NCBI GenBank assembly: GCA_964425215.1
Contig: CAYRLW010000008.1
Location: 21,269-85,268, forward strand
DNA from: CAYRLW01 sp964425215
GTDB lineage: Bacteria; Spirochaetota; Spirochaetia; Treponematales; Breznakiellaceae
Length of the DNA stretch: 64,000 nt
Direction: 5' to 3'
Below are positions 23,887 to 33,149 of the stretch, one piece after another (within the stretch, counting starts at the first letter, position 1; each line of letters starts with the position of its first letter). Position numbers and translations under genes: made by a program. The notes below the pieces were generated by a model. That model worked only from the letters and a program-made list of their open reading frames with translations, had not been told where the DNA came from and did not search any database.

Positions 23887-24073
23887 TTTGAATATGAAAG
23901 CAACCGTATCCCCTGGGGATCCGCAATTCCTATCCCCATCCTCGTGTTTTCCCGTATCGTTTTCCTCTTCTTTCCGTTTTTTTCTCTTTTCCCTCCGATC
24001 CTTCCGTCAACTCCGACGTCGATAATTATTTTTTCCCTCAAAAATCCCACGGTACACAAGAAAGGAGTACCCC

Positions 24074-25312
24074 ATGAAGCTACTTGACGCGGGGGTTTGC
24101 GCCCCCCAGGGCTTTCGCGCCGCCGGTATATGGTGCGGAATTCGTAAGAAAAATGATAAACGGGACCTGGCCCTCATTGTTTCGGATCGGGATTGTATCG
24201 CCGCGGGGATGTACACGACGAACCGGGTTAAGGCGGCGAGCGTTCTTGTTACCCAGGAACACCTTAGCCACGGTCATGCTCGAGCCATCGTGTGCAACTC
24301 TGGAAACGCCAACGCCTGTACCGGCGCGGAGGGCCTCCAGGTGGCCCGGCAAATGGCCCAGGCGGCGGCGGATCAGCTGGGAATACGGTCGGAGGAGGTG
24401 GCGGTGGCCTCCACGGGGGTGATCGGTGTGCCCTTGCCGGTGGAAAAGGTTCGCTCCGCCATGCCGACCCTGGTGGCGGCCCTTTCGCCCTCAGCCCAGG
24501 GCCACGCGGCGGCCCTAGAAGCGATTATGACGACGGATACCCGGAAGAAAGAAATAGCCCTGGAGTTAGAAATTTACGGAAAGGCGGTTCGTATCGGCGC
24601 TATGGCCAAGGGTGCGGGGATGATTCACCCGAACATGGCTACCATGCTGAGCTTTATCACCACCGACGTAGTTATTTCGCCCAGCCTTCTCGATACGGCC
24701 CTCCGTCAGGCGGTTCGGCGGTCCTTTAACCGGGTCACCGTGGATGGGGATACCAGTACCAACGATACGGTGATAGTCCTGGCCAATGGAGCAGCAGGGA
24801 ACCCTCCGCTTACCCTGGCGGACGGGGAATATCAAAAATTCGAACAGGCTTTGGAAGAGGTTTGCGTTTATTTGGCTAAGGGCATCGCTCAGGACGGGGA
24901 GGGGGCTACCCGATTAATAGCCTGTACGGTCCGGGGGGCGGAAAGCGAAGCCGTGGCCGAAGGATTGGCTAAAGCGGTGGTAGGTTCCAGTCTGGTCAAG
25001 GCCGCTTGTTTTGGTTCCGACGCTAACTGGGGCCGGATCCTCTGCGCCATGGGGTATTCGGGGTTTCCCTTTAACCCCGAAACGGTGGACGTCCGGTTTG
25101 CCAGCGCGGCGGGAGAGGTGGTCGTCTGCCGCCAGGGCGCTTCCGTATCCTTCTCCGAAGAGATCGCTAAAAAAGTGCTCTCCGAACCGTCCATCGATAT
25201 CCGTATCGACCTGGGGAAAACCGACGGTTCGATACATCCGCCGTCGGCCACCTGCTGGGGCTGTGATTTAACCTACGATTACGTAAAAATTAATGGGGAT
25301 TACCGTTCATGA
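24074..25312 (+). CDS. argJ: Bifunctional ornithine acetyltransferase / N-acetylglutamate synthase ArgJ
   Basis: 412 aa. The self-cleavage site is in KGAGMIHPNMATMLSF, where the Thr after Ala becomes the nucleophile of the beta chain. Conserved ACTGAEGLQ, STGVIGVPLP and DGDTSTNDTV blocks are present. It transfers acetyl from N-acetylornithine to glutamate, so arginine synthesis runs in the cyclic mode; whether it also uses acetyl-CoA cannot be told. First gene of argJBDGH, with AAAGGAG before the ATG. argC and argF are not in this window. Confidence 0.96.
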   Translation: MKLLDAGVCAPQGFRAAGIWCGIRKKNDKRDLALIVSDRDCIAAGMYTTNRVKAASVLVTQEHLSHGHARAIVCNSGNANACTGAEGLQVARQMAQAAADQLGIRSEEVAVASTGVIGVPLPVEKVRSAMPTLVAALSPSAQGHAAALEAIMTTDTRKKEIALELEIYGKAVRIGAMAKGAGMIHPNMATMLSFITTDVVISPSLLDTALRQAVRRSFNRVTVDGDTSTNDTVIVLANGAAGNPPLTLADGEYQKFEQALEEVCVYLAKGIAQDGEGATRLIACTVRGAESEAVAEGLAKAVVGSSLVKAACFGSDANWGRILCAMGYSGFPFNPETVDVRFASAAGEVVVCRQGASVSFSEEIAKKVLSEPSIDIRIDLGKTDGSIHPPSATCWGCDLTYDYVKINGDYRS

Positions 25313-26193
25313 AAGGAAGCAACGTATCCAACGCCCAACGGGCGGAAATATTAGTGCAGGCCCTGCCGTACATACAGAACTTTATGGGGAAAACCGTGGT
25401 GGTCAAATACGGCGGTAACGCTATGATCAACCTGGAATTGAAGGCCGCGGTTATTCAAGATATCGTCCTTATGTCCTGCGTGGGGATCCGAACCGTCTTG
25501 GTCCACGGCGGTGGGCCGGAGATTGAATCCCTATTAAAGCGGATTGGTAAGGAAAGCCGTTTTGTCGGGGGTCTTCGGTATACCGACGAAGAAACCATGG
25601 AAATAGTCCAAATGGTTTTGGCTGGCAAGGTGAACAAGGATATTGTTTCCCTGGTCCAGCAGGAGGGGGGCAAGGCCCTGGGGCTTTGTGGTATCGACGG
25701 GGGGCTTTTGCAAGGGCGTCGTCTCCGGCTGGAAGGGGAGGACTTGGGTTTGGTGGGGGATGTTACGTCCGTCAATACGACGGTTTTGACGGACGCCCTG
25801 GACCGGGGCTACGTCCCCGTGGTTTCCACCGTTGCTCTGGGGATCGAGGACGCCAAGGGCGAAGCGCTCAACGTGAACGCCGATACGGCGGCAGCCCTAA
25901 TCGCCGCGGCCCTGGGGGCGGAAAAATTGGTCCTGATGACCGATGTCCGGGGTATCCTCCGGGACGTCCAGGACCCGGATTCGTTGATCAAAGAATTGCG
26001 GCGGTCCGAATTGGACGACCTGATCCGTCAAGGCATCGTCAATAAGGGAATGATCCCTAAGGTGGATTGTTGCCGCCTCGCGCTGGATGGGGGAGTCAGA
26101 AAGGCCCATATTATCGATGGCCGTCTGCCCCACGCCATATTGATTGAACTTTTTACCGATGAGGGTATCGGTACCATGATCGAAGGGGCCTAA
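25309..26193 (+). CDS. argB: Acetylglutamate kinase ArgB
   Basis: 294 aa amino-acid kinase. VVKYGGNAM near the N-terminus binds phosphate, LVHGGGPEI binds acetylglutamate, GLCGIDGG and NVNADTAAALIAAALGAEKL form the ATP and substrate sites. The N-terminal extension (about 20 residues) is of the kind seen in arginine-sensitive hexameric enzymes. Start overlaps argJ stop as ATGA. Confidence 0.96.
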   Translation: MKGSNVSNAQRAEILVQALPYIQNFMGKTVVVKYGGNAMINLELKAAVIQDIVLMSCVGIRTVLVHGGGPEIESLLKRIGKESRFVGGLRYTDEETMEIVQMVLAGKVNKDIVSLVQQEGGKALGLCGIDGGLLQGRRLRLEGEDLGLVGDVTSVNTTVLTDALDRGYVPVVSTVALGIEDAKGEALNVNADTAAALIAAALGAEKLVLMTDVRGILRDVQDPDSLIKELRRSELDDLIRQGIVNKGMIPKVDCCRLALDGGVRKAHIIDGRLPHAILIELFTDEGIGTMIEGA

Positions 26194-26215
26194 GGGCCTA
26201 ATAAGGGAAAACTCA

Positions 26216-27394
26216 ATGCACGATCCGTTTATGAATACCTACCATCGGCTTCCCCTGGTGTTTACCCAGGGGAAGGGTGGAAAACTTCAGGATGAACATG
26301 GAAAATGGTACCTGGACTTCACCTCCGGTATCGCGGTGAACTGCCTGGGCCACGGGCATCCGGCGCTGACCCGGGCCATCGCCGATCAAGCGGCCGCGTT
26401 GATCCATACGTCCAATTATTTTATGAGCGATACCTCCCGTGCCTTTGCCGAACGGCTTGTCCAAGCCTGCGCTCCCCTGGGGATGCGGAAGGTGTTTTTA
26501 TCCAATTCGGGGGCCGAGGCGAACGAGGGGGCCATTAAAATAGCCCGGAAGTATTCCTTAAAAAAGTACGGCCCCGGCCGGCATACCATAGTCACCCTAA
26601 AAGGGAGCTTCCACGGGCGGACCATCACCACCCTGGCGGCCACCGGGCAGGATCGGTTCCATCAGGATTTTGGCCCCTTTACCGAAGGGTTTGTCTACAT
26701 TGAAAATGGAGACCTGGAAGCCCTGGACCGCGCCCTCGATGGAACCGTGGCCGCCCTTTTTATGGAACCCATCCAAGGCGAAAGCGGAATCCGGCCCTTG
26801 CGGACCGAGTTTGTCCAGGCGGCGGCGCGGCTTTGCCAGGAGCGGGACGTTTTGCTCATGTTCGATGAAATCCAATCGGGCATGGGGAGGACCGGCACCT
26901 TTTTAGCCAGCGAGTTTTACGGCCTTAAAGCCGACGTGATTACCCTGGCAAAGGGACTTTCCGGCGGAATCCCCGTGGGGGCTGTTTTGGCGGGGGAAAA
27001 GACCGCCGATGTTCTGGGGGTAGGGGATCACGGCAGTACCTTTGGGGGAAATCCCCTGGCGGCTGCGGCGGGTTTGGCGGTACTTTCGGTGGTGGATCAA
27101 AAGCCCTTTTTAGCGGAAATTAGCCGCCAGGGGACGCGGATGATGGATACCATCAAACAATGGAACCATCCGCGGGTTAAGGACGTTCGGGGCCGGGGCT
27201 TGATGATCGGTGTGGACCTGGACGTGGAGGCCTGGCCTGTTTTGGAACGGTTAATCACCGAAGGGCTTCTACTCCTTTCCGCAGGCCCCAAAACGCTCCG
27301 ATTCCTTCCTCCGTACATTCTTACGGATGGAGAAATCGATGAAGGTTTGGCTATTGTTCGGCGGGTATTAGATAGTTCAGCGAAGGTTGAGTAA
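26216..27394 (+). CDS. argD: Acetylornithine aminotransferase ArgD
   Basis: 392 aa class III PLP aminotransferase. SNSGAEANEGAIKIARK binds PLP phosphate, LLMFDEIQSGMGRTG holds the PLP aspartate, TLAKGLSGGIPVGA holds the Schiff-base Lys, and GSTFGGNPLAAAAGLAVL follows. It makes N-acetylornithine. The last residues DSSAKVE and the stop are encoded by one end of a small repeat (27375-27391), so the native C-terminus may have been replaced. Confidence 0.96.
   Translation: MHDPFMNTYHRLPLVFTQGKGGKLQDEHGKWYLDFTSGIAVNCLGHGHPALTRAIADQAAALIHTSNYFMSDTSRAFAERLVQACAPLGMRKVFLSNSGAEANEGAIKIARKYSLKKYGPGRHTIVTLKGSFHGRTITTLAATGQDRFHQDFGPFTEGFVYIENGDLEALDRALDGTVAALFMEPIQGESGIRPLRTEFVQAAARLCQERDVLLMFDEIQSGMGRTGTFLASEFYGLKADVITLAKGLSGGIPVGAVLAGEKTADVLGVGDHGSTFGGNPLAAAAGLAVLSVVDQKPFLAEISRQGTRMMDTIKQWNHPRVKDVRGRGLMIGVDLDVEAWPVLERLITEGLLLLSAGPKTLRFLPPYILTDGEIDEGLAIVRRVLDSSAKVE
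27375..27391 (+). repeat. Single end of the ~115-bp inverted-repeat family at the argD 3' end
   Basis: GTTCAGCGAAGGTTGAG differs by one base from the consensus end. It is read through as the last codons of argD, whose TAA follows directly. No second end nearby. Confidence 0.65.
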
Positions 27395-27456
27395 AAGAGG
27401 TTCAGGGTCCTAAAAAGAGGGGTGCCCTGGACCAACATACGGAGGAGGGAAGGGAA

Positions 27457-28716
27457 ATGAAAAAGAAAATCGTATTAGCCTATTCGGGTGGTTTGGACAC
27501 GACGGTGATTATCCCCTGGTTAAAAGAAAATTACGACTGCGACATCGTGGCGGTGTGCGTGGACGTGGGGCAGGAGGCGGACTGGGCTACGATTAAACAG
27601 AGGGCCCTGGATACGGGGGCCCAGTCCTGTTACGTGGCGGATGTTAAGAAAGAATACGTGGAACAGTACGTCTGGCCCGCCCTGAAGGCCCAGGCGGTTT
27701 ACGAGGATAAGTACCTGCTGGGAACCTCCACCGCCCGCCCCTTGATCGCCAAGGTGTTGGTGGAGTACGCCCGAAAGGAAAAAGCCGTGGCCATAGCCCA
27801 CGGGGCCACGGGAAAAGGAAACGACCAGGTCCGTTTTGACCTGGGAATCATGGCCTTTGCCCCCGATTTGGAAATTATCGCCCCCTGGCGGACCTGGGAT
27901 ATCAAAAGCCGGGAAGAGGAAATTGAATACCTGGAAAAGAGGCATATTCCCGTACCCATGAAAAAAAGCGACTCCTACAGCCGGGACGATAATCTTTGGC
28001 ATATATCCCACGAGGGGTTGGAGTTGGAGGACCCGGCCAACGAACCTTCTTTGGACCGGATGCTCAAAATGACGGTTCCTCCGGAAAAAGCCAAGGACCA
28101 GGCGGAATACGTGGAGGTGGAGTTCGAGAAGGGAATTCCCGTGGCGGTAAACGGCAAAAAAATGAACGGGGTCGATCTGATCAAAACACTGAACAAAATC
28201 GGGGGCCCCCACGGGGTGGGCATCGTGGATCTGGTGGAGAATCGGGTGGTGGGAATGAAGAGCCGGGGGGTCTACGAAACTCCCGGAGGAGCCATCCTCT
28301 ACTTTGCCCACGGAGAATTGGAACACCTCTGCTTGGATCGGCAAACCTACTCGTTTAAGCAGATGGTGAGTCAAAAGATGGCCGAGGTAATCTACGGCGG
28401 CCTCTGGTTTACCCCCCTGCGGGAGGCCCTCTCGGCCTTTGTGGATTCCACTCAGCGGACCGTCACGGGGAAGGTCCGACTAAAACTGTACAAGGGCTCG
28501 ATCAGTTCCGCCGGCGTTACATCCCCCTATTCTCTGTACAACACCAGCATCGCCAGCTTTACCACCGGGGAACTGTACAACCATGGGGACGCCAAGGGCT
28601 TTATCCGGCTCTACGGTCTGCCGGTTTTGGTCCGCGCTTTGATGGAGCAGGGCTTTGTCAAAGATACCCAGCACGTGGATGGCCAGGAGGCCAAATCCGC
28701 CGGGGTGGCGGGTTAA
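27457..28716 (+). CDS. argG: Argininosuccinate synthase ArgG
   Basis: 419 aa. PP-loop ATP site IVLAYSGGLDTTVIIPW at 4-20, aspartate/citrulline-binding AIAHGATGKGNDQVRF, and KSREEEIEYLEKRHIPVP and SYSRDDNLWHISHEGLELEDP blocks. It joins citrulline and aspartate using ATP. The ATG has GGAGGAGGGAAGGG upstream. A weak hairpin (GGTTCAGGG / CCCTGGACC) precedes it in the 62-bp spacer after argD. Confidence 0.97.
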   Translation: MKKKIVLAYSGGLDTTVIIPWLKENYDCDIVAVCVDVGQEADWATIKQRALDTGAQSCYVADVKKEYVEQYVWPALKAQAVYEDKYLLGTSTARPLIAKVLVEYARKEKAVAIAHGATGKGNDQVRFDLGIMAFAPDLEIIAPWRTWDIKSREEEIEYLEKRHIPVPMKKSDSYSRDDNLWHISHEGLELEDPANEPSLDRMLKMTVPPEKAKDQAEYVEVEFEKGIPVAVNGKKMNGVDLIKTLNKIGGPHGVGIVDLVENRVVGMKSRGVYETPGGAILYFAHGELEHLCLDRQTYSFKQMVSQKMAEVIYGGLWFTPLREALSAFVDSTQRTVTGKVRLKLYKGSISSAGVTSPYSLYNTSIASFTTGELYNHGDAKGFIRLYGLPVLVRALMEQGFVKDTQHVDGQEAKSAGVAG

Positions 28717-28719
28717 GCC

Positions 28720-30099
28720 GTGGCGAAGGTACTCTGGTCCGGACGGCTGGAAGCTAAGCCCGACAAAGAAGCCCTGGAGTTCGAATCCTCCATAAGCGTG
28801 GACCAGCGAATGGCCCAGGACGATATTCGGGGCAGTCGGGCCCACGTGGCCATGCTGAAGCGCCAGGGGATTATTCCAGCGGAGGCGGCGGAGGCCATCG
28901 ATGCGGAACTAGGGCGTATCTCTACCGAGTTGGAAGCCGGGAGCCTGCGGGTGGATCCGACCGCAGAGGATATCCACTCGTTTATCGAGGGGGTATTAAC
29001 CGAACGGCTGGGGGATCAGGGCCGGATGGTCCACGCGGGCCGGAGCCGGAACGATCAGGTTGCCACGGACTTCCGCCTGTATCTTAAGCGGGAGGTCGAC
29101 ACCCTCCGTCAGGAGGTTGTTCTAACCGCCTCGGTGCTCCTATCCCGGGCGGAAGAACACCTGGAAACCCTTATGCCCGGGTACACCCACCTACAACGGG
29201 CCCAGCCGGTAACCCTGGCGTACCACCTGGTCGCCTGGGCTTCGGGCCTGCAGAGGGACGTCCTGCGTTTTTCCGACGCCCTCTACCGGCTGGACGAGTG
29301 CCCCCTGGGCGCAGGAGCCCTGGCCACATCTACCTTAGCCCTGGATCGGAACGCCACCGCCGAGGCGTTAGGGTTTCGATGCCCCACCCTTAACGGAATG
29401 GATACGGTGGCGGACCGGGATTTTGCCCTGGAGTTGGCTTCCGTATGCGGGATCCTGATGACCCACCTTTCCCGGTTTTGCGAGGACCTGGTGATTTGGG
29501 CCACCGAAGAATTCGGTTTTGTCGATTTGGCGGAACAATGGAGTACCGGTTCCTCGATCATGCCGCAGAAAAAGAACCCCGATTTCGCGGAGCTCGTCCG
29601 AGGAAAGGCGGGCCGGTCTATCGGCGACATGGTTACCCTCTTTACCCTGCTTAAGGGACTTCCCTATTCGTACGATCGGGATTTACAGGAGGATAAGGAA
29701 GCGCTTTTCGATCTCCTGGATACGGCCCGGTCGAGCCTGCGGGTTTTCCGGGAAATGGTTCGTACGGCCCGATTCCGGACCGACAGAATGGCCGCCGCGT
29801 GTGTGGGCGGCTTTTTGGAAGCCACCGACGCGGCGGAGTACCTGGTTCGCAAGGGTCTGCCCTTCCGGAAGGCCCACGAGGTGGCGGCCCAGCTGGTCCG
29901 GGACTGCGTCGCCGATGGCCAACGGTCCATAGCCGATCGTACCCTGGAACAGGTTCGCAGTCGATCCGAGCTGTTCGACGCGGACCTGTTCTCTGCCATC
30001 GCTCCCCGGGCCGCCGTCGCCGCTCGGTCCCTTCCGGGGGGACCTGCTCCGAAAGAGGTGGCCAACCAGATCGCCGAACTCCGTAAACGGCTTGGTTAA
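28720..30099 (+). CDS. argH: Argininosuccinate lyase ArgH
   Basis: 459 aa with a GTG start 3 nt after argG. Signature GSSIMPQKKNPDFAEL holds the catalytic loop; HAGRSRNDQVATDFRLY and GYTHLQRAQPVTLAYH are the other two conserved regions of the fumarase/aspartase superfamily. It releases arginine and fumarate. Normal length. Confidence 0.97.
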   Translation: MAKVLWSGRLEAKPDKEALEFESSISVDQRMAQDDIRGSRAHVAMLKRQGIIPAEAAEAIDAELGRISTELEAGSLRVDPTAEDIHSFIEGVLTERLGDQGRMVHAGRSRNDQVATDFRLYLKREVDTLRQEVVLTASVLLSRAEEHLETLMPGYTHLQRAQPVTLAYHLVAWASGLQRDVLRFSDALYRLDECPLGAGALATSTLALDRNATAEALGFRCPTLNGMDTVADRDFALELASVCGILMTHLSRFCEDLVIWATEEFGFVDLAEQWSTGSSIMPQKKNPDFAELVRGKAGRSIGDMVTLFTLLKGLPYSYDRDLQEDKEALFDLLDTARSSLRVFREMVRTARFRTDRMAAACVGGFLEATDAAEYLVRKGLPFRKAHEVAAQLVRDCVADGQRSIADRTLEQVRSRSELFDADLFSAIAPRAAVAARSLPGGPAPKEVANQIAELRKRLG

Positions 30100-30104
30100 A
30101 AAAC

Positions 30105-30827
30105 GTGGCCCTTACGCACATCGAAAAACTAATCGCCAAGGCGATTTTGGACTACGACATGATCCATCCAGGAGACCGGATCCTTCTGGGTGCCAGCGGG
30201 GGAAAGGATTCCACCACCCTCGCCTGGGCTTTATCACGGCGTAAAAGGTGGAACGCCCCGCCCTTTGAGCTTGAGGCGGTTCGAATCGTCACCGACGTCC
30301 CGGGGGGCGGTATGTCGCCGTCGGGGTCGGAAGCATTGGCTACCCTGTACGCCGATTGGGGCATCCCTTACCGGACCGTGTCCGTCCCGGTGATAGAACG
30401 GCTCAAGGAGGGGGAAAAGATGAGTTGCTACTGGTGTTCCACCCTCCGGCGCACCGAACTTATCCGAATCGGCATGGCCCAACGGTATACTACCCTGGCT
30501 TTGGGCCACCACATGGACGATATTTTGGCGACCCTGTTGATGAACATGACCAAAAAGGGAGAGCTGGCTACCATGCCTCCCCGATTACGGTACGATAAAT
30601 ATCCCCTAACGATCATTCGTCCCCTAGCCCTGGTAACGGAAGCCTCGATTCGAGGCTTCGCCCAGGAAATGGGCTGGCTATCGGTAACCTGTACCTGCGC
30701 TTTCGGCGGTGATGGGGAGCGAAAAGAATACCAGCGGAGACTGGAAGCTGTAACGGGGGGTACCGAGGAAGGGAAGCGGAACCTCTACCGCTCCCTGTCC
30801 CACATTAAAAATGGGTATCTCGCGTAG
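30105..30827 (+). CDS. TtcA-family tRNA thiolation-like PP-loop protein
   Basis: 240 aa, GTG start 5 nt after argH. PP-loop ATP motif LLGASGGKDSTTLAWAL, a CxxC pair in SCYWCSTLRRTEL matching the Fe-S ligand region of TtcA, and a third Cys region TCTCAFGGDGERKEYQ. TtcA makes 2-thiocytidine in tRNA. Members are often about 270-310 aa, so this one is slightly short. Its stop codon lies in the first copy of the downstream tandem array. Confidence 0.85.
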   Translation: MALTHIEKLIAKAILDYDMIHPGDRILLGASGGKDSTTLAWALSRRKRWNAPPFELEAVRIVTDVPGGGMSPSGSEALATLYADWGIPYRTVSVPVIERLKEGEKMSCYWCSTLRRTELIRIGMAQRYTTLALGHHMDDILATLLMNMTKKGELATMPPRLRYDKYPLTIIRPLALVTEASIRGFAQEMGWLSVTCTCAFGGDGERKEYQRRLEAVTGGTEEGKRNLYRSLSHIKNGYLA

Positions 30828-30946
30828 CCGCGGGCGGGTTCCCGCGTAGCCGCGGGAGGGTCCCGCGTAGCCGCGGGCGGGTTCCCGCGTAGCCGCGGGA
30901 GGGTCCCGCGTAGCCGCGGGAGGGTCCCGCGTAGCTACGGGACTGA
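30821..30946. repeat. Tandem array of five and a partial 21-22 bp GC-rich repeats
   Basis: Units start CGCGTAGCCGCGGG and are 22, 21, 22, 21 and 21 bp long (30821, 30843, 30864, 30886, 30907), followed by a diverged sixth start at 30928. Each has the palindrome CCGCGG and a TAG. The first unit contains the ttcA-like stop codon. It lies between convergent genes, so it may act in termination. No unique spacers, so it is not a CRISPR array. Confidence 0.9.
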
Positions 30947-30954
30947 AATCCGTT

Positions 30955-31593
30955 TTATATTTTATAATAGGCCAGCTTTTTTTCCGCAGTTTCAAAAATC
31001 ACCGTCACAACCCAGTTCATCACGAAGTAAAATAGCCCGGCGATAAAAATAGGCACGGTGGAAAACTCCCGGGCCGAGGCGTTCTGGGCGGCCCGAAACA
31101 GCTCCGCCACCCCGATCGTTTGGGCCAGAGCCGTATCCTTTACCAAGGTAATGACTTCGTTCGCCATGGCCGGGAGGATACGACGGATAACCTGGGGCAA
31201 TATAATGAGGAAAAAGGTCTGGGGCTTGGTTAGTCCTAGGACTTTGGCCGCTTCCCACTGCCCCCGAGGAATTGCGTCTATACCGCCCCGGTAGATTTCA
31301 GCGAAGTAGGCGGCGTAATTTATAGCGAAAGCGACGATGACGGCGGTAAAGCGGTCGTAGGAAACTTTAAAAAGGTAATAGGGGGCAAAATAAACAAAGA
31401 TAAGTTGAAGAATCAGCGGGGTACCCCGCATAACGAGGACGTAAAAACCCACGGGCCGGCGGATCAACGGTGATTTTGACCGCCGTCCCAGGGCAACGGG
31501 CATGGCCAAGGGGATAGCGAACAGCAGGGTGAGAAAAAACACTTCTAAGGAGACAATGGTCCCCGAGAGGAGAAATCCTAAAAGCTTGGCCAT
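30955..31593 (-). CDS. Polar amino-acid ABC transporter permease (HisM/GlnP type)
   Basis: 212 aa, about five membrane helices. The EAA loop that contacts the ATPase is EAAKVLGLTKPQTFFLIILPQ at about 130-150; the N-terminal FLLSGTIVSLEVFFLTLLFAIPLAM is typical of this family. Lies 14 bp after a matching solute-binding protein gene. No ATP-binding gene lies next to it; the missing subunit must be elsewhere or shared. Confidence 0.93.
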   Translation of the reverse strand: MAKLLGFLLSGTIVSLEVFFLTLLFAIPLAMPVALGRRSKSPLIRRPVGFYVLVMRGTPLILQLIFVYFAPYYLFKVSYDRFTAVIVAFAINYAAYFAEIYRGGIDAIPRGQWEAAKVLGLTKPQTFFLIILPQVIRRILPAMANEVITLVKDTALAQTIGVAELFRAAQNASAREFSTVPIFIAGLFYFVMNWVVTVIFETAEKKLAYYKI

Positions 31594-31607
31594 GGAAAAC
31601 CCAAAAC

Positions 31608-32420
31608 CTATTTACCGACTACCGAAATGTCGGAACCGAACCACTGGGTGGTTATTTTCGCCAGAGTTCCATCGGAGGCCATGGCTTCCAATTGTTTCTG
31701 TACCGCGTCCCTCAGGGCTATATCGTTTTTCCTAAAACCAACCCCGTAGTTTTCCGCCGCTAAAGACTCGCCCAATACCCGGTAGTCCTTCCCTGAACGT
31801 TTAATGTTGTCGTTCGCCACGATAAGATCCATGATTACCGCGTCGACCCCGTGGATATCCAGGTCCATAAGGGCGGTCAGGTTATCCTTAAACTCTACCA
31901 CGTTCTTTAAGGAAGCCTTAAAGTCCTTTGCCGCGTCCAGCGCGTCGGCGGCGGAAGACCCCGCCTGGAGGCCCACCACCTTACCCTTCAGGTCCGCCAT
32001 GGTCTGGTAGGGTGAATCCTTTTTCACCACCAGAACTTGGGCGTTCCGAAGGTAGGGTTTGGTAAAACTCATCGCCTTAGCCCGATCATCGGTGATCGTA
32101 AATCCGTTCCAGATGCAGTCAATTTTACCGGTGTTTAATTCCTGTTCCTTGGCGTTCCAATCGATGGGTTGGGTCACCAACGTTACGTTCAACCGCTTTG
32201 CCACTTCCTTGGCCAAATCGATATCGTATCCAACTATTTCGTTATTTTCGTTCCGGTATCCCATGGGGGGGAACGAATCATCCAAGCCAAGAATCAGTTT
32301 TCCTTTCTTCTGGACCGCTACGAGGGATTGATCCGAAGTCGCCGTGTCTTTCTGACCCGTGGCAAACGCCAGGCCCAAAACCGATACGGTAAGCAGGGCT
32401 ATACTGAGAATCTTTCTCAT
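31608..32420 (-). CDS. Polar amino-acid ABC transporter substrate-binding protein
   Basis: 270 aa. Signal peptide MRKILSIALLTVSVLGLAFA followed by a family-3 binding fold: LILGLDDSFPPMGYRNENN, IVGYDIDLAKEVAKRL, IDCIWNGFTITDDRAKAM, and VVGLQAGSSAADAL. It captures a polar amino acid in the periplasm. The 32420 start is chosen because it begins the signal peptide and has GGAG 7 nt upstream; the longer frame adds 46 residues without support. Confidence 0.93.
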   Translation of the reverse strand: MRKILSIALLTVSVLGLAFATGQKDTATSDQSLVAVQKKGKLILGLDDSFPPMGYRNENNEIVGYDIDLAKEVAKRLNVTLVTQPIDWNAKEQELNTGKIDCIWNGFTITDDRAKAMSFTKPYLRNAQVLVVKKDSPYQTMADLKGKVVGLQAGSSAADALDAAKDFKASLKNVVEFKDNLTALMDLDIHGVDAVIMDLIVANDNIKRSGKDYRVLGESLAAENYGVGFRKNDIALRDAVQKQLEAMASDGTLAKITTQWFGSDISVVGK

Positions 32421-32544
32421 CCATGTGCTCCTTTTTATGCGAGATACGCTATTATGCTGGAAGAAGGGCGGATTTGCAAGGCGGTCTTTTGTTTTCACCC
32501 GTCGGGACTCAAGGACGGAACCTAATGAACCATAAAACACCCAA

Positions 32545-32577
32545 GTAGGTTCACTCAACCTTCGTTGAACTACCTAA
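32545..32577. repeat. Inverted-repeat family end at the thpR 3' end
   Basis: Contains CTCAACCTTCGTTGAAC flanked by AGGTTCA / TGAACTACCT, so it is itself partly palindromic. On - the thpR stop TAG (32572-32570) is part of it. Lies between thpR and the amino-acid binding protein gene; the rest of that gap (32421-32544) shows nothing clear. Confidence 0.6.
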
Positions 32578-33145
32578 GGGAAAATCGGCCTAAACTCTGG
32601 TAGAGGGGCCCCCCTTTTTGTAACGTCGAAGAAAAGAGGGTAAGGTGCGTGAAAATTCCCCGAGTCTGGATGGAAAGCTCCCGCTCTTCTGGAGAAAGGA
32701 AAAGGGGAACCTTGCCGGAGCGGGCAATGGTAAAATGGGGGGTGAAGGGGCGACCGTTTTCCTCCCTAATGGGAATCCGCTCTTTTATGGCTGTCTGCTC
32801 CAGGGCCGTTGACAGGGAACGTTCCAGCGCCTTGAGGCGTTGCTCCCCCTGGGAAAGGAGGAGCGCCAAAACAGTAGCGGGTCTATGCGGCGGAAAGGTG
32901 GTGATTTTTCCCAGAGCGAAGGGAATAGGACTTGGGTCGGAAGCCCCGCGGGCGTTTTCTATGGACCGTAGGAGTGAATCCACGGATCCTTCCTCCATGT
33001 CCCCAAGGAAACGGAGGGTCACGTGGTACTGTTCCCGACTGGTCCAACGAAACTCCGGATGGGCTACCCGGAATTTCTCCAAATCCTTCCATAGGGAAGG
33101 CGAAAAGTCGGGATCCGCCTCTAGGGCGATAAACAGGCGGATCAT
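32570..33145 (-). CDS. thpR: RNA 2',3'-cyclic phosphodiesterase (2'-5' RNA ligase family) ThpR
   Basis: 191 aa. The two HxTx catalytic motifs of the 2H phosphoesterase family are YHVTLRFLG (about 42-50) and PHFTIARSG (about 138-146). N-terminus MIRLFIALE is typical. It opens 2',3'-cyclic phosphates on RNA ends. Starts 4 bp after the ugp-type permease gene, so it is carried at the end of that operon, an unexplained pairing. Confidence 0.92.
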   Translation of the reverse strand: MIRLFIALEADPDFSPSLWKDLEKFRVAHPEFRWTSREQYHVTLRFLGDMEEGSVDSLLRSIENARGASDPSPIPFALGKITTFPPHRPATVLALLLSQGEQRLKALERSLSTALEQTAIKERIPIREENGRPFTPHFTIARSGKVPLFLSPEERELSIQTRGIFTHLTLFSSTLQKGGPLYQSLGRFSLR

Positions 33146-33149
33146 GGCC

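Noticed and set aside
23784..24059. 91-codon - strand frame before argJ
   Set aside because: AT-rich, Lys/Arg/Ile-rich composition, covers the promoter and dyad, no ribosome site; unlikely to be a gene.
30821..30946. Possible CRISPR-like direct repeats
   Set aside because: Units are contiguous with no unique spacers and no cas genes are present; it is a simple tandem array.
30678..30995. Repeat-coded - strand open frame (Ala-Thr-Arg rich)
   Set aside because: It is only a translation of the GC-rich array between convergent genes; no start signal.
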